DNA of 64,000 bases from Haliclona indistincta (Eukaryota; Porifera; Demospongiae; Haplosclerida; Chalinidae): contig OZ024784.1 in the NCBI GenBank assembly GCA_964017065.1, forward strand, positions 1,178,598 to 1,242,597. Reading direction: 5' to 3'. Of the stretch, positions 12,234 through 26,010 are shown in pieces (the stretch's first letter is position 1; every line of letters begins with the position of its first letter). The translations under genes and the position numbers were made by a program. Under the pieces are notes generated by a model. That model worked only from the letters and a program-made list of their open reading frames with translations. It was not told where the DNA came from and made no database searches.

Positions 12234-15200
12234 ATGTGACAGGCTGTCTATTAGAAGTGGACTCCACATGGTCGATATTGTGGGCTAACACACCTCCTGA
12301 TGCAGTAGATACTCAGCGCTGTCCTGGTGGAGCCGAAACCATTGGTACGAATACCGGTTCAGCTATCAGTACAATTTCTCCAGTTGATAAAATAAAAGTT
12401 CAATGGTCCCTATTTCTGCAGGTAATGCAACTCGATACTGCACAGCAAACAGTGAGTGGGAGGAGCCTCGTGTTATCAACTGTGTACCCAGGCAGTTCCA
12501 GTCCATCAGTGACAGAGTAATGATGCATTCATTCTAGACATGTAGAGTATATCACATTCACCTACCCAGGCTAATGAGATATTCCGCAGTGACAACCTGA
12601 CTGCTGGAGAACAGTTGAATCAGTCCACCGCAGTTGTGATGGAGCTAGCTATTGCTACTAATGTGACAGTCTCTCTGCTGCCTGTTGCACTGGAGGTCGC
12701 TAATGAAGTCGTGAGAGATGTGGTGACAGCTCTCAACACCTTACAAGAACCAGTGGAGACTGAGATTGTCCAGGTAGAGAAGTGAAATAACTCACTTTTG
12801 TCTTATCTTGTCCGACTTATTTTTCTGTCTATAGAATGTGGTTACAATCATCAGCAACTGCCTACAGGAGAACCAGCTACCAGGCTGGATTGGTCTACAG
12901 AATGTCAGTCTTGTATGCTAATGTGTTAAGTCACTTAATACCAGCTCATTCTTGCACAGGACGATCCTGACAGGAGTCGTGCCGGCAGTGGGGTACTCCT
13001 AGACAGTTCTGAGAGTTTTGCCGCCTACATTGCCAACGTGCTCTCTGCTGCCAACACTAGCTTCTCATTGATGACAGCTCCGAATATCAGTAAGTGTGCA
13101 GTCGCACCCTCACTACTCTCACTCTCACCATCTCCCTCACTAGTTATAGCAGCTGCTACAGTAACCGGGGACCAGAATTCTCTTAAATTTCCTCCTCCTG
13201 GAGTACTTGAGGATAGTGGTTTTTCTGTGACAGCTGCAGCTGTTTCCCTACCTTCAGAGGAACTCAATCGACTCTCAGCTGGTTAGTCAAAATAGCAAAT
13301 ACCTGAGGTGCTGTAAATTTTGATATAATAGGCGAGAATGTCTCAACTGCTGGAATACTGTTTCGTAACTTGGAGGAGTTCTTGTCAGCGTTGGACCCAG
13401 TTACTCGGTGAGTGGTCTAGTATAGAGGGGTCTGGTACCAGTGTGTTTGGTATAGGAACATGTCCATGAGGCCGGGATCTCTGCTGTGGTCAGGTCAGGT
13501 GATAAGAGGAGGAGACACCTCGCGATACCAGTTCAGTGGTGACAATAGGGTTAACCTCACATTTGAACTTGACATGGTAGAGACATTGTGTATGTGTGTG
13601 TGCTTGATTCACACGCTATCTTTTTAGATTCCAAACGCTACCAACCATACCTGTGTTTTCTGGGATGATGGGTAAGCTATTCTAGTGTTGAAATGCCTCT
13701 ATTCACAGCTCTAATGCAGTGCATGGTCGAGTGAGGGAGTTGAGACAGTACGCAACGTGACAGATTCTAACGGAAGGATGATGGTCGAGTGTAGCTCCTC
13801 CCACCTCACTGCCTTCGCTGTGCTGGTTGATGTGTCAGGCTCAATACAGGTAAGGGATTAACAAGTGTGTCTCTCTAACTGTTACATCTCCGTAGAATTT
13901 CGATCCAGGTCATCTGAGAGCTCTACAGGTAGTGTCCTACATTGGTATGGCGATCTCCATGGTATGTCTTCTAGCTACAATCATATTCTTTGCAATACAA
14001 GGGTAAGGGTTACATGAGAGAGTGTGTGTGTGATGAATTATACCCTCACAGGAAAGCACTGTTCCAGTCCGTACACATGCTTATTCATCTCAATCTGGCG
14101 ATATCGCTTTTTCTTGCTTATCTCGTATTTGCAGCTGGATCTGAAGCAGGCACCAGCAGCAGAGTGAGCTATACCTGTATTCACCATATACTGGTCAGTT
14201 CTTCTCTCTCGCACTCTAGGCTGCCTGCGCTACAGTTGCTGCTCTCCTTCATTACCTGTTCCTGGCATCATTCTGCTGGATGCTGTGCGAGGGAGTCATG
14301 CTGTACCTCATGCTGGTGGTGGTGTTCTCTAGACTGTCCAAGAAATGGTGGTTCTTCTTGATTCTAGGCTGGGGTACGTTGCTTCATCTCTTGCCTTCTC
14401 TCCTACCTTATCTTCCTCTCATTTGCTGCAGCACCACCTCTGGTCCCAGTAGTGATAGGTCTTGCTGCAGCTCACGATCAATATGGGGTAACCAATGAGG
14501 AAGGAACCCTGCTATTGTAAGGACATGCAGTTGAATATACAGCACTTACTCATCCTATCTCTCCGATCCATAGTTGTTGGTTGTCTGTGCAAAGAGGAGT
14601 AATCTGGGCTTTTGTAGCACCTATGTTAGCTGTTATAATAGTGAGTCTCTTACCGTATACACTGCTCGACTCATCCTGCTCAACACAGATTAATGTCGTG
14701 TTCCTCGGGCTGGCTCTGAGGGTGCTTTACAAAAACAGAAAGGAGAAAATCGGCAGCAGTGAAGAGAAGGACAGCAGGAAGAAGCTCGCCAAGTAAGCAC
14801 CTGTGACATGAGTGAACATTGTGTCATAATGCCTGCTCCAGGACACTGCTGCTAGCTTGCATAGTCTTGCTTCCTCTGCTCGGGTTGACATGGCTGTTTG
14901 GACTACTAACAGTGAATGAGGAGAGTGCAGTATTTGCATGGCTCTTCACTATATTGAACTCTGCTCAGGTATGTACCATACACACAACATGTATTGGGAC
15001 TGGAATGGAGCTTATTTTCAAATAGGGAGTAGCTATCTTCGTGTTTCATGTGGTGCGGAATGATCGCGTGTGGGGTAAGCTGTTACCACGTATCAAACGT
15101 ATCAAGTCAAGAGCGACACAGAAATACACTCTAGTAAGCATCACTATTCAATTATCACGGTAACCACATACTCGTTCTCCGACAGAAATCATCAGATTTC

Positions 15201-15613
15201 AGTCCTTCTAAGAGTAATACTATGAAATCAAAAACATACAAGGATTGTGAGTGTAATAGTGTTACCAGTATTGAGGTGTAATGGTTCCTATAGCATACAG
15301 CTCTGAGAATCATGACTCCACCCATGTCATTGCTAACACATACGTTGAGATGACACCATTTGAGAGGAAGGCTGAAGAGGCACGTGCACTACAGGAGGAG
15401 GAGGAGGCAACAAGAATGGAGGAGGATACTCAACTGGAGAAGGAGGATGAACAGCAGCAAGATGAGGTTGCTGTAATGGAGAAGGGCCAACCAGTCGATG
15501 GCAGTCCTGAGCAAGATAAAGAAAAGCTGATTACTGAGCAGAAACCAGTTGTAGACGAGAAAGAACAGCCTGACAGCACAGCAGAGGTAAAGCCACTAGA
15601 GGCTGATCAATAG
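7284..15613 (+). CDS. Adhesion GPCR with Ig-like, hormone-receptor, EGF/TSP3, GAIN/GPS and 7TM domains
   Basis: Start chosen at ATG 7284, next to a signal peptide ([20 protein letters not shown]). Roughly 35 small exons. Ig-like segments lie at 7284-7731, 7812-8126, 8356-8688, 8762-8870 with 8943-9157, 9516-9858, 9917-10300 and 10380-10673 (typical DAGTYTC). A Cys-rich module (10874-11052) is followed by a hormone-receptor module (11101-11280, GGLLW...C...W...C), an unassigned segment, an EGF-like module (11726-11930), a TSP3-like loop (DSDGDGYPN, near 11940) and a second hormone-receptor module (12232-12490). GAIN follows, with GPS cysteines near 13650 and the HLT cleavage triad near 13805. 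Seven helices lie at about 13920-15080 ([13 protein letters not shown] in TM3; [14 protein letters not shown] in TM6). The intracellular tail is acidic and Glu/Gln-rich, with the stop at 15613. Expected to be autocleaved at HL/T and to signal through G proteins; the ligand is unknown. Confidence 0.85.
10683..10870. repeat. (CACT)n/(CTCA)n microsatellite against a splice acceptor
   Basis: Imperfect tetranucleotide repeat filling an intron of the adhesion GPCR, running straight into the acceptor ctctcttgcag at 10873. It serves as the pyrimidine-rich tract. Confidence 0.9.
12179..12231. repeat. (CT)n microsatellite forming the acceptor pyrimidine tract
   Basis: About 26 CT repeats ending in cag at the acceptor of the exon beginning atgtgacagg (second hormone-receptor module). 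Confidence 0.95.
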
Positions 15614-15753
15614 GCAGCACAGTCATTACTACCACTGGCACTTCTCAACAAATTTTTTTATAATGCATCAAAAATATTAAATTTTTATAAACCAACTTTG
15701 AACAGCGTAAAAATGAAGTCATATATTTATTGTAATGGTATTATGTTTTCTTG
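15614..15753. other. Tail-to-tail intergenic spacer
   Basis: AT-rich 140 bases between the stop codons of the plus-strand GPCR and the minus-strand caspase-like gene. It must hold both polyadenylation sites. AT-rich stretches occur near 15650-15690, but no unambiguous AATAAA was found on the plus strand. Confidence 0.5.
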
Positions 15754-17366
15754 TTAATTTCTTTCCCACACGATCGGCGTCCATTCTACCACTGCTGGTA
15801 TCTCCACGGTTTCCTAAGCAACAGAAAAGCAGTTATACAATGAGCAAAACTACTGTAACACATACCTCAGCAGAGTCTGTCACCTCAGCCCCGCCCATTG
15901 ATTGCTGTTGCAGATCATTCACGATTCTCTCGTAGAGCTTAGCGATTTTCTTAGAGCGCAGTTCGTGTTTTCTGATCGAGTCAGCATAATATTCTACCGA
16001 GATCTTGAGGTCTTCTAGTGTCAACTCCACATCGTGACGTAGCCGGTCTATGGCAGCAATAATGTAGACGAAGGCTAGTAAGAGAAGGTCAGGATCGGTC
16101 ACTTGATCGGTCTTGTAACAAGCTACAAAGATTGAGCCAGCACTGTACATCATGGTTGCTATAGCAGCGGACAACAGGTGACCCTCTAGAAGACCTTTAT
16201 TGTTGAGCGTAGCTAAAGGACTGTCGTAGTCAGCCACTGTCTCCAACCAAGCTAGAAACTTATCATCTTTTCCTCCGATAGGTAGCTTAGATATCTTAGA
16301 TTGACTGAAGTATTTCATAGCAAACTGGAACCTGCCAGGGCCTGCAGCATCTACTGCTTCTTCACCAAAGAGCATCTCTGTCAGACCAAGGAACCTCATC
16401 TGAGGTTGCATTGTGCCCCAGTACAGACCATCTCGCTTGTTATAGGTGACAAGTAGGGACGAGAATGCCTCACAACACTCATGATTGATAGTGAAGACTT
16501 CTTGCACTGGGAAGTGACCAGGACACACGTGACAACTGTCAACTGTTTTACAGAAGAAGTAGTTGAAGATAGAATGCCCGAGAGCAGTGATGACCTTTGA
16601 ACTCTCGTTAGCAGTGCATGATGCGAGAACATACAAGCCAGCAATAGGGATATGCTCGGCAGCTGTTGCTAAGGTGAGCTCATTAGCCACACCTCCTGCA
16701 AAGCAGCAATCTAAAATGACCAGTACATAGCGTCCCTGGAACTGTATCTCAGCTAACCATTCAGCAATGTTAGCGCCAGTGATCAGCCGCTCTTTGGTGT
16801 AGTTGAAATCAGACGGCGCCAATCCAGACTCACTCGCTCTGATGCTCAGCCCATGACCAGTGAAGTGGAAGATGAATAATCCATTGAGCCCCACACGAGC
16901 AGCTTGCTCCTGGAATGAACGCTTGATGCCCTCGTACGTCGACTCTGCCTGATGCTGTGATGCAATGATTGTCTTGATGTTAGGTTTGCCTGGTAGTCCC
17001 ACTGCATAGTAACAATGATGCAATATCAATCACTGTCAACATCACAAGAGAGGCATTATGATGCACAGACACACTCTAATGTATTAAACCTAGTTTCATC
17101 AACACAAAAACTTTCATAGATATTAAATTACTTGACTCACAGTTTTTCCTTGCCAGTTCTGATATGTATGTAGCGTCACGACCTGCAATGAACGATAAGG
17201 ACTTGTGCTCGAATGAAGGGTCGGTCTGTTTGTCGATCCCCACGGACAGGCAGTAGCTCTGGGCTGCCACGAAATCTATCACTCCAGGTGTTTTTAATGG
17301 CGGAGGCTTCTGCCTCTCTGGAGGGCTTAATTCGATCTTTTTCAGCGAGCTATCCGAGTTACCCAT
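15754..17366 (-). CDS. Caspase-like (peptidase family C14) protein, predicted N-myristoylated
   Basis: Three exons (17141-17366, 15866-17001, 15754-15813) total 1422 bases and give a 473-residue protein; phases agree at both junctions. The C14 fold lies in roughly residues 30-270. A nucleotide-style N-strand (YCLSVGID) is followed by the catalytic His in FIFHFTGHG and the catalytic Cys in VLVILDCCFAGG. The His-Gly and Asp-Cys-Cys pair resembles metacaspase-like and caspase-like enzymes more than classical animal caspases (QACRG). The N-terminus MGNSDSS fits the N-myristoylation rule (Gly2, Ser6), so membrane attachment is predicted. The C-terminal 200 residues are helical and hydrophobic in part (LLLLAFVYIIAAI), and I recognise no domain there. 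No CARD or death domain is seen. Basic or other substrate preference cannot be told from sequence. Confidence 0.85.
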
Positions 17367-18043
17367 ATCGTGTCACACCTAGGTAGATACGTGTTCACAG
17401 ACAGTAAAACCAGTAACTTCCCAACAGTCTAGGTCACAAGTCCGCCCTAAATTTCTTGAACGATCCGAGGTGAAAATCCCAGGGGTAGTCCCTCGTTACC
17501 GATAACGAGCCCCTCCCTCTGATCTATTATTGTCTGCACTGAAGCATCAGCACCTACACATTTTTGTCTGCACTGAAGCATCAGCACCTACTGTACACAT
17601 TTTGAGACTGCGTTTTAGGCTGCGTTGCGACCTCGTCATTTTCCAGCCAATTTTGGTCTTCATTTAGCCCTGGTGAATGATACATAAACCTGGTGGTGTC
17701 CAGGTGAGCAAACAGCACAGCTTAGACCATATTCTACGCCAAAGTATGCATTTCCGGGCACCCTGAAGCGATCTGTCTTGTAGACTGTGCTATTCTTAAC
17801 AGCCATTGTACACAGAACTATGTCATCTCAATGAAAAATCTGATTGGTCAGTTTTGCAGTTGAAATCATGCTGAAATGTGCTCTCGAATGATAAATACAT
17901 TACAGATTAATAAATTTAACATAGCAACAGAAAGATAATATTGAATTTTGTCGGAAAGTATTGACTGCCTGTGACCTGAAATATCTAGATAAAGAAAAAC
18001 TGAATGTGCTAGATGCGTTAATAATATGGTTTACCATGTTATC
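17367..18043. other. Intergenic region with a short duplicated segment
   Basis: Contains the upstream region of the caspase-like gene (minus strand) and the 3' flank of the next minus-strand gene. No ORF is supported. A hairpin-like palindrome (ctcgttaccgataacgag) is at about 17491-17508. Confidence 0.6.
17530..17595. repeat. Two direct copies of a ~28-base segment
   Basis: tgtctgcactgaagcatcag followed by cacctac occurs twice, about 34 bases apart. Confidence 0.9.
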
Positions 18044-20791
18044 CTAATTCTTATCATTATCCATTTGGTCTTTATTGTCCTGCTGTAAGTCTGCTTTCTC
18101 CATCTTGTCCTGTAACTATAGACCAAAACCACAATGTTACTATTGCATCACAGTATGTGCGTACCTTATCGTCTGTGATCTCCTCGTCCTTTGTCATTAT
18201 GTTTTTAGTGACTGAAGATCTGGAATTCCGTGATCGGTAATGATGAGAGGAGAGAGGCTTGATGATACTATTATGCATAAACGACATCACCTGCACAGAT
18301 ATCCACAGCACATGATGAGCAAACAATGTGTGTCATTGACTTACGATCTGACTTCTGATGACGTGAAGCACGAATATAGCCAGGCCCTGCAGCAACAAGA
18401 GTAAAGAGAGTATTACACAGCACATGAGTATTTCTGTATTCTTGTTCATCCAAAACCTCACTAATCAGAATGCAATGTGTAGTATCTTACGCACATCTGT
18501 TCACTATCTACATGTTTTTTCTATTCAAATCACCCATTCAGATTAACTAGGGTCGAGTGTGAGGAACTAGGAATAAGTGAGCAGGGCGTTTTTACAAGGG
18601 TGCTTTCAGTGCTTGAGCACCCCCCTAAGAACCAGAAATTTCTTTTTTTAATAAGGCATAAGATATAATTAACCATGCTTAGCAGAAGTAATTAATGTTT
18701 GCCATATTTAGTAAGGTGATTAGTGGCTTGCTAGCCATAGGAATGCACGTTTTACTATACTAGCTCAGAGAACAGCTGCAGTATGTGAATTTCATACTGT
18801 AATAATAATAAATATTTCGGGCTTGGTCAATAAATAATGGGTGTGGTTTATATGAATATATAATTAAGCACCCTCCTACTCCAAATCCTGGATACGCCTC
18901 TGTAAGTGAGCACACCTGTAATGAGTTGAATATTGTGAAGATCCACAGGAACACAGAGGTATTACTGTTCACAGCAAACACTCCTACAATCCATGTGATC
19001 CCCAGCAATGGTAGCAGCACTATAACACCCTTGACAGCTGACCTGCATGTAGTGGTCGAGACAATGAGACATAAACATTGAAGTCATCCCAGTTTAGAAC
19101 TAATATTTTGTGTGTTTCGTTTCCTGTGTTTCACGTCAGACTAATAGGCTTCCCAATACATTTGTACTAGGAACTGTTCTTACACAAACTGAAAGATTTC
19201 CCTTATGGTTTTTATTGCTTCATATTTTTCTGAAGTGTACAGTGGTTTTTATGCTTCTTGTAAAATTTTATTCATAAACCGTGAAGCGTGAACCATACAT
19301 TATCAGCAATAAAACGGTGTCTAAGCACTGTATTACTGAATCTCTTCGATGCAATGTATACAAAGAGACTTGTCATATTATGCATTGCATTGATGGGATT
19401 CAGTACCACTGCGTGTGGATCCCATTTTATTGCTGATAATGTAGGGTTTACGGTTTACGAATCAAATTTTGCAAGAAGCGTGAAAACTGCTGTATGTTAC
19501 TTACACCACGAGTGCTCTTCTCTTGACATTCGTTTCTGCTCCTCCTTTTTTCCTGCCCTTTACCAGAGCAGCCACTGTCAGCAGCAGGATTAATGAGTTT
19601 ACCTGTATAATGATGAAGATAAGCTCACATAGTAGCTAGCATAACAAACACACAAACTCACACAGATGATTGCAATAACTGGAGCAACAAAGGACCACAC
19701 AACACCATAGTCAGTCGAGAGCCAGCAGCTGTAAGTGTGTAAATTTAGATCAATAAGCAAGCACACATTATAGCTTATTCTAACTGTAGACATGCTATGC
19801 TGATGTACACATGTTGACATGATCCTGCGGTATACGCTAGACCTCGTCTGCCCACATTATCAGTGATTATTAGGTCTAGTAGTTTGAATAATGGTACTCA
19901 CTAGCTGAGTGTCTTGCTGTAGTGCCCATACTGCTCTGGTCTGATTGCAGCTGTGATGGCTACCACTATCACAGGCAAGCCTGTAGTGAAGCAAAAAGAG
20001 CTATCACAGTAGAACTTATACCACACTCAACAATTGTCAATTCAATGCTACACACAGTATTAACTTACCCCATCCAAGTGGAGTAAGGAGATACCATTTG
20101 TCAGCAGCTGAACCGAACACTCTCACCACGAGCAAGTACAGCATAATACCCTCGCACAGCATCCAACAGAACACAGCCAGGAACAGGTAATGGAGTAGGC
20201 CTGCTACTACACCACACAGCGCCTAGAGGTAGAGAGAGAGATAGTGATGGTGAAGAAAATGAAGTAGGACTCACTCTGACACGAGTAGCAGTCTGTAGTC
20301 CAATCAACAACAACAGCAAAGCCAAGGCTAGCGCGACGCAAAAATTGAGATGAATGTAGAGAAGAGAACCACGATTGAGTTTCTTGCTGCAGTCAAACAA
20401 ACACAAATAAAACTTGACAGTAAAATTATTCCTAGAACACAGAAGCCTGCACAGCTGGTAATCTCTAGTGTTTATATCAAAGAATGCAGGCTCACTCACT
20501 GGAACACAACAAGAAAGCCAATGGTAACTACCAAGCTGATTAGAGAGATTCCAGACCCTATGTAGCCAACATAGGACAGTGCCTTTTGCTCTATTTCAGA
20601 TATGTTCTGTGGAGAGGAGAGAGAAGCTATGACAGAGACAGCAAGTAGTTAGTGGTGCTGCAGTACATTGGTTATTCCTTGGGTATCAAACAGTATAGCA
20701 AAACTGGTGAGATGGGTACTGGTGCAGATCACACTAGTGTTGCTGACAACTGTGGTGTTGACGCCTTTACTGGACCAACCACCATACTGTC

Positions 20792-20843
<52 letters not shown>

Positions 20844-23345
20844 CAGTGAGAGTACGTGTTAGAAGGTGATAGTAATACCCAATATTAAAGTCCCAGAAGC
20901 AGCAGACTGGATTACTATAGTTGTCATTGTTCTGCTGTAGCTGCACATTGCACAAGAAGAGATAAATAAATCGTCTTATTCCTAGTTTCTCTTACATCTG
21001 GAATGGTAAAGTTCAATCCCACATCACAGCCTTCATCTCTGTCTCTCACATCCTGGTCTTGCCAAATTACTTGTGACGATATGACAGCACCGACCACCGT
21101 CAAATTCCGCGATCGGTTACTGTACGTGAGAAAAGGGTGAATTACAATACCATTAGACGGCCTGCACCAGCATGTTTCACACCTGTCATGTCTGCAAAAC
21201 ACCTTATATGATTATATAATTTATCAAGCAGAACAACTGAAGCCAGACAGGTCAACAACATATACATTCACAGCCAGCACACAATCAGCTGATTAGTGAC
21301 AACTTGATTTATAATGAATTACATAATTATGAAGCATTTTTGTGGAAGTACATGTGACTCTTTGTTTATCACTTGTACAGACAATCAATCAACCTCCATT
21401 CTTAAGAACTGGTGTAGATGAGGATGCAACCATACAGAAGATTAAAGTGATAACTTACACTTGATCCTCCAGTAGCATACCAATGTTGTTCATTGCAAGA
21501 GTCACCACAACTGACTGGCAGTCTGTAAACAACAAAAACGCACATAATACACACATGCACACACACACACACGCACACACACACACACACACACACACGC
21601 ACATGCATATGCACATTGTTATACCTCTATCGATATCCGGTTGTATGCATCGCTGAGGGGTGGAGCTGGTATCATCAATAACAGTATTAGAGCTTGCTGA
21701 ACACAGGTAGCAGTTGGGCAGTTCAATTTTAGCATTGCCCCCATCATCTGATGTGGTCACCGGTGATTGTAACATCAAGATAATGATCATACGACTAACC
21801 CGACTGAATCCCAGGAGATTTGTATGGGTCCTCTATTGAACTGTTTGAGATATGAACGGTGAACTCTGTGTGAACAGGATATAACCGGTTATTACAGGTT
21901 ATGACTAGTTCACTCACTCATATTTCTCCCTCCATAGTTGAAGTTAGAATTCAGTCTGCCGTTTTTCGACAGAAGATTCTGAGCTACCACGTTTGACAAC
22001 ATCTCAAGGTTCCGCAACATGTTGGAGCCTTTACTCAGTTTCTATGACAATAATGTACAATGTAACAGTTTCTATTATTATAATTTTTCTTTGTACCTGA
22101 GTGTACTTATCAACATCAAGAACCCTTTCACTTGTCAGTAGAGTATCAAAAGATTCAAAAAATATCTAAAGGGTGTTGAAATTGAAGAGATAACACGATT
22201 CCTGCTTACTTCAGCATCTTTGGTGTCCAATAATGTGAAGGTCCTATTTGCTGTAGTGAGGTTAGTAAATAGTTGCTCTGTTAGGTCCAGGAACAGGTCA
22301 GTTGTGTTCCCGAACTGGGCTAGTCCCTTGGCTACTGCAGCCAGCATTGCTATATCACCAGGTGTTGAATGGTCAACCAGTATCTCACGAAACAAGACTT
22401 CCTGTTGGGAAAAGTGGAAGAGGAATTCACAGTTTTAATATCAGCCCCTGCATCATAACATTATTGGTGTTGCAGACACACAATGATACTCTACATGTGT
22501 GTATTGTTTCAAATTTGTGTCTGGTTATGGCTGATCTTTACCAAATTAAGCATGCATAGTCACAGAGACACATACTCCACTCACACAGATTTCATGGTTA
22601 GTATTCAGAGAGCAGTGTTCAGTCAACTCTTCACTGACAGCTTGTTCCGCTGCCTCGAGGCACTGTCTCTGACCATTGGGATCATCGATGGTGTCGCACA
22701 GAAAGTTAACATGATCTATGCACTCCTCTAGCTGGTTCGAATCTCGTTCAAAGCAGTACCTCACGTACTTTCTCACACAACCACTAACAGCAGCACTATT
22801 TTTGACATCATCTGGCTCCTCATTCATGCAAATTTGCATGAACCGATTTACAAGCCTGCCCACCACAGTGCGGTTCATGTCGCCAGCTACCTCGTTGACG
22901 AACTCTTGAGTGCAGACCAGTGGAGGCGTCAAATTTATCGACGCTGCAGACTGGTTCAGCCTATTGCAGACCTCAACAATGCACCCGAGCCGCGTGTCTT
23001 CGTTTTCGTCCCTAAGCTCTTCCACGCAATATTGTGCAACTCTGTTCAGAGCAGGATAGTCCAGCCCGCCGCCTGCCTTCATCATGTTGAACACCTCAGT
23101 CGATCGCTCAACACAGTCGTCTACTACGCTTGAACGAGTGCACTGATTTTCTATTCCTGGATCATCATTGCTATCTAGAGCTTCGAATGTTGCCGAGAAG
23201 CAAGCTGGGTTCGTATCTATGAACAGAATAAAAGCAGCAACAGTGTGATAACATAGGGTTTAGGTAGCATACCGTCAGATATGGCGATTGCACCCATCAG
23301 CACCAGGGCTAGAAGCGAGTAGAGTAAATCAGCTAGCCGATCCAT
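18044..23345 (-). CDS. Adhesion GPCR with cysteine-rich helical N-terminus, GAIN/GPS and 7TM
   Basis: Start at ATG 23345 with a signal peptide ([20 protein letters not shown]). The next large exon (about 22590-23215) encodes a Cys-rich, acidic, probably helical segment with regularly spaced cysteines ([34 protein letters not shown]), which I cannot assign. GAIN-like exons follow (about 20900-22410). The GPS has CCFWDF near 20900 and the cleavage triad HLT in [11 protein letters not shown] near 20720. TM1 is encoded near 20540-20620, TM2 near 20285-20390, TM3 near 20100-20220 ([14 protein letters not shown]), TM5 near 19660-19730, TM6 near 18960-19030 ([13 protein letters not shown]) and TM7 near 18340-18390 plus the 18910-18960 exon. 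The hydrophilic tail ends at the stop at 18044. Exon limits are approximate. It shares 7TM motifs with the 7284-15613 gene but lacks Ig and hormone-receptor modules. Confidence 0.8.
18560..18910. other. Probable transposon-derived insertion in a GPCR intron
   Basis: The long intron before the TM7-region exon contains two blocks rich in gagcaccc/aagcaccc and the string ctggatacgcctctg. Read in reverse this is an aggcgtatccaggatttgg-like end; a related ggggcgtatct string recurs near 58960. I read this as a repeat-family fragment, but no coding part or clear ends are visible. Confidence 0.3.
19238..19494. mobile_element. Fold-back MITE (Tc1/mariner-like ends)
   Basis: The two halves are near-complete reverse complements of each other (arms of about 128 bases). 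The outer ends read tacagtggtttttatgcttc and, on the other strand, tacagcagttttcacgcttc. Inner matching blocks include tacattatcagcaataaaa and tactgaatc...atgcaatg. A TA at each outer edge fits a TA target-site duplication. No transposase is encoded, so it is non-autonomous. It sits in an intron of the minus-strand adhesion GPCR between the exons for TM5 and TM6. The ~100-codon plus-strand ORF inside it is a by-product of the repeat. Confidence 0.85.
20792..20837. repeat. (GA)n microsatellite adjoining a minus-strand acceptor
   Basis: On the coding (minus) strand this is (CT)n ending in ctccag, directly before the GPS exon beginning acagtatgg. Confidence 0.95.
21557..21602. repeat. (CA)n microsatellite in a GPCR intron
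   Basis: Alternating CA with a few CG interruptions, within an intron of the minus-strand adhesion GPCR. Confidence 0.9.
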
Positions 23346-23611
23346 TGCGAGGTATAGTTGTGTTGTGAAACCAGGCTCTTTATGAGGAAGCCCAGCCTCT
23401 ATAGTCTATAATAATCTAGACCTTATTAGGTTTGCGGTAAAACAATCATGATTATTAGTCTAGTCTCAAAAATAATATTTTTTATTATTATGGTAAAATT
23501 AACAAGGAGTGATAATATATATTATTGCTATACTGTGACTAAGAGAAAATTTTTACACAAAATTGCCGACAGCAGAGCAAACATAGTACAATAATATAAT
23601 GAGTGAGCTGG
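23346..23611. other. AT-rich intergenic region
   Basis: Upstream flank of the adhesion GPCR and downstream flank of the PP2A gene, both minus strand. Very AT-rich around 23440-23540. No gene is seen. Confidence 0.6.
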
Positions 23612-25708
<2,097 letters not shown>

Positions 25709-26010
25709 TTTGAAGAAGTCACGCTTCACTGATTCTGATCACAAGTCTGACGTTGTCACGCTAGAAATACAACATCATCGTTACATGTCTAGCAACAGGC
25801 ACGATCTATTCAACCGACCGCTACAAATCCACTCACCTCACTATAATACGTACCTGACTTGCTGATCATACAAGGATTCTTCTGACCATGCCGCCGCCGA
25901 TCGTGCGGGTCCACTTGAAAAAACGTATGACGTCTTGATTATTAATCACGTGATTCATTCTAAAAGCGCGCGTTTTACAAAACTACAATACAGGAAGATT
26001 AACTTTAATT
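25709..26010 (-). promoter_or_regulatory. Probable PP2A promoter, CpG-containing, with CRE-like site and E-box
   Basis: Between the PP2A start and the 3' end of the next minus-strand gene. Contains TGACGTC at 25928-25934, TCACGTGA at 25946-25953, a gccgccgccgatcgtgcggg stretch near 25890-25910 and aaagcgcgcg near 25962-25973. CpG content is well above the surroundings. Site roles are inferred from consensus only. Confidence 0.45.

Noticed and set aside
19288..19593. ~100-codon plus-strand ORF
   Set aside because: It lies mostly inside the fold-back MITE and shows no domain.
22725..22745. ggttcgaatctcg, like a tRNA B box
   Set aside because: It is inside a GPCR coding exon and no A box or acceptor stem pairs with it.
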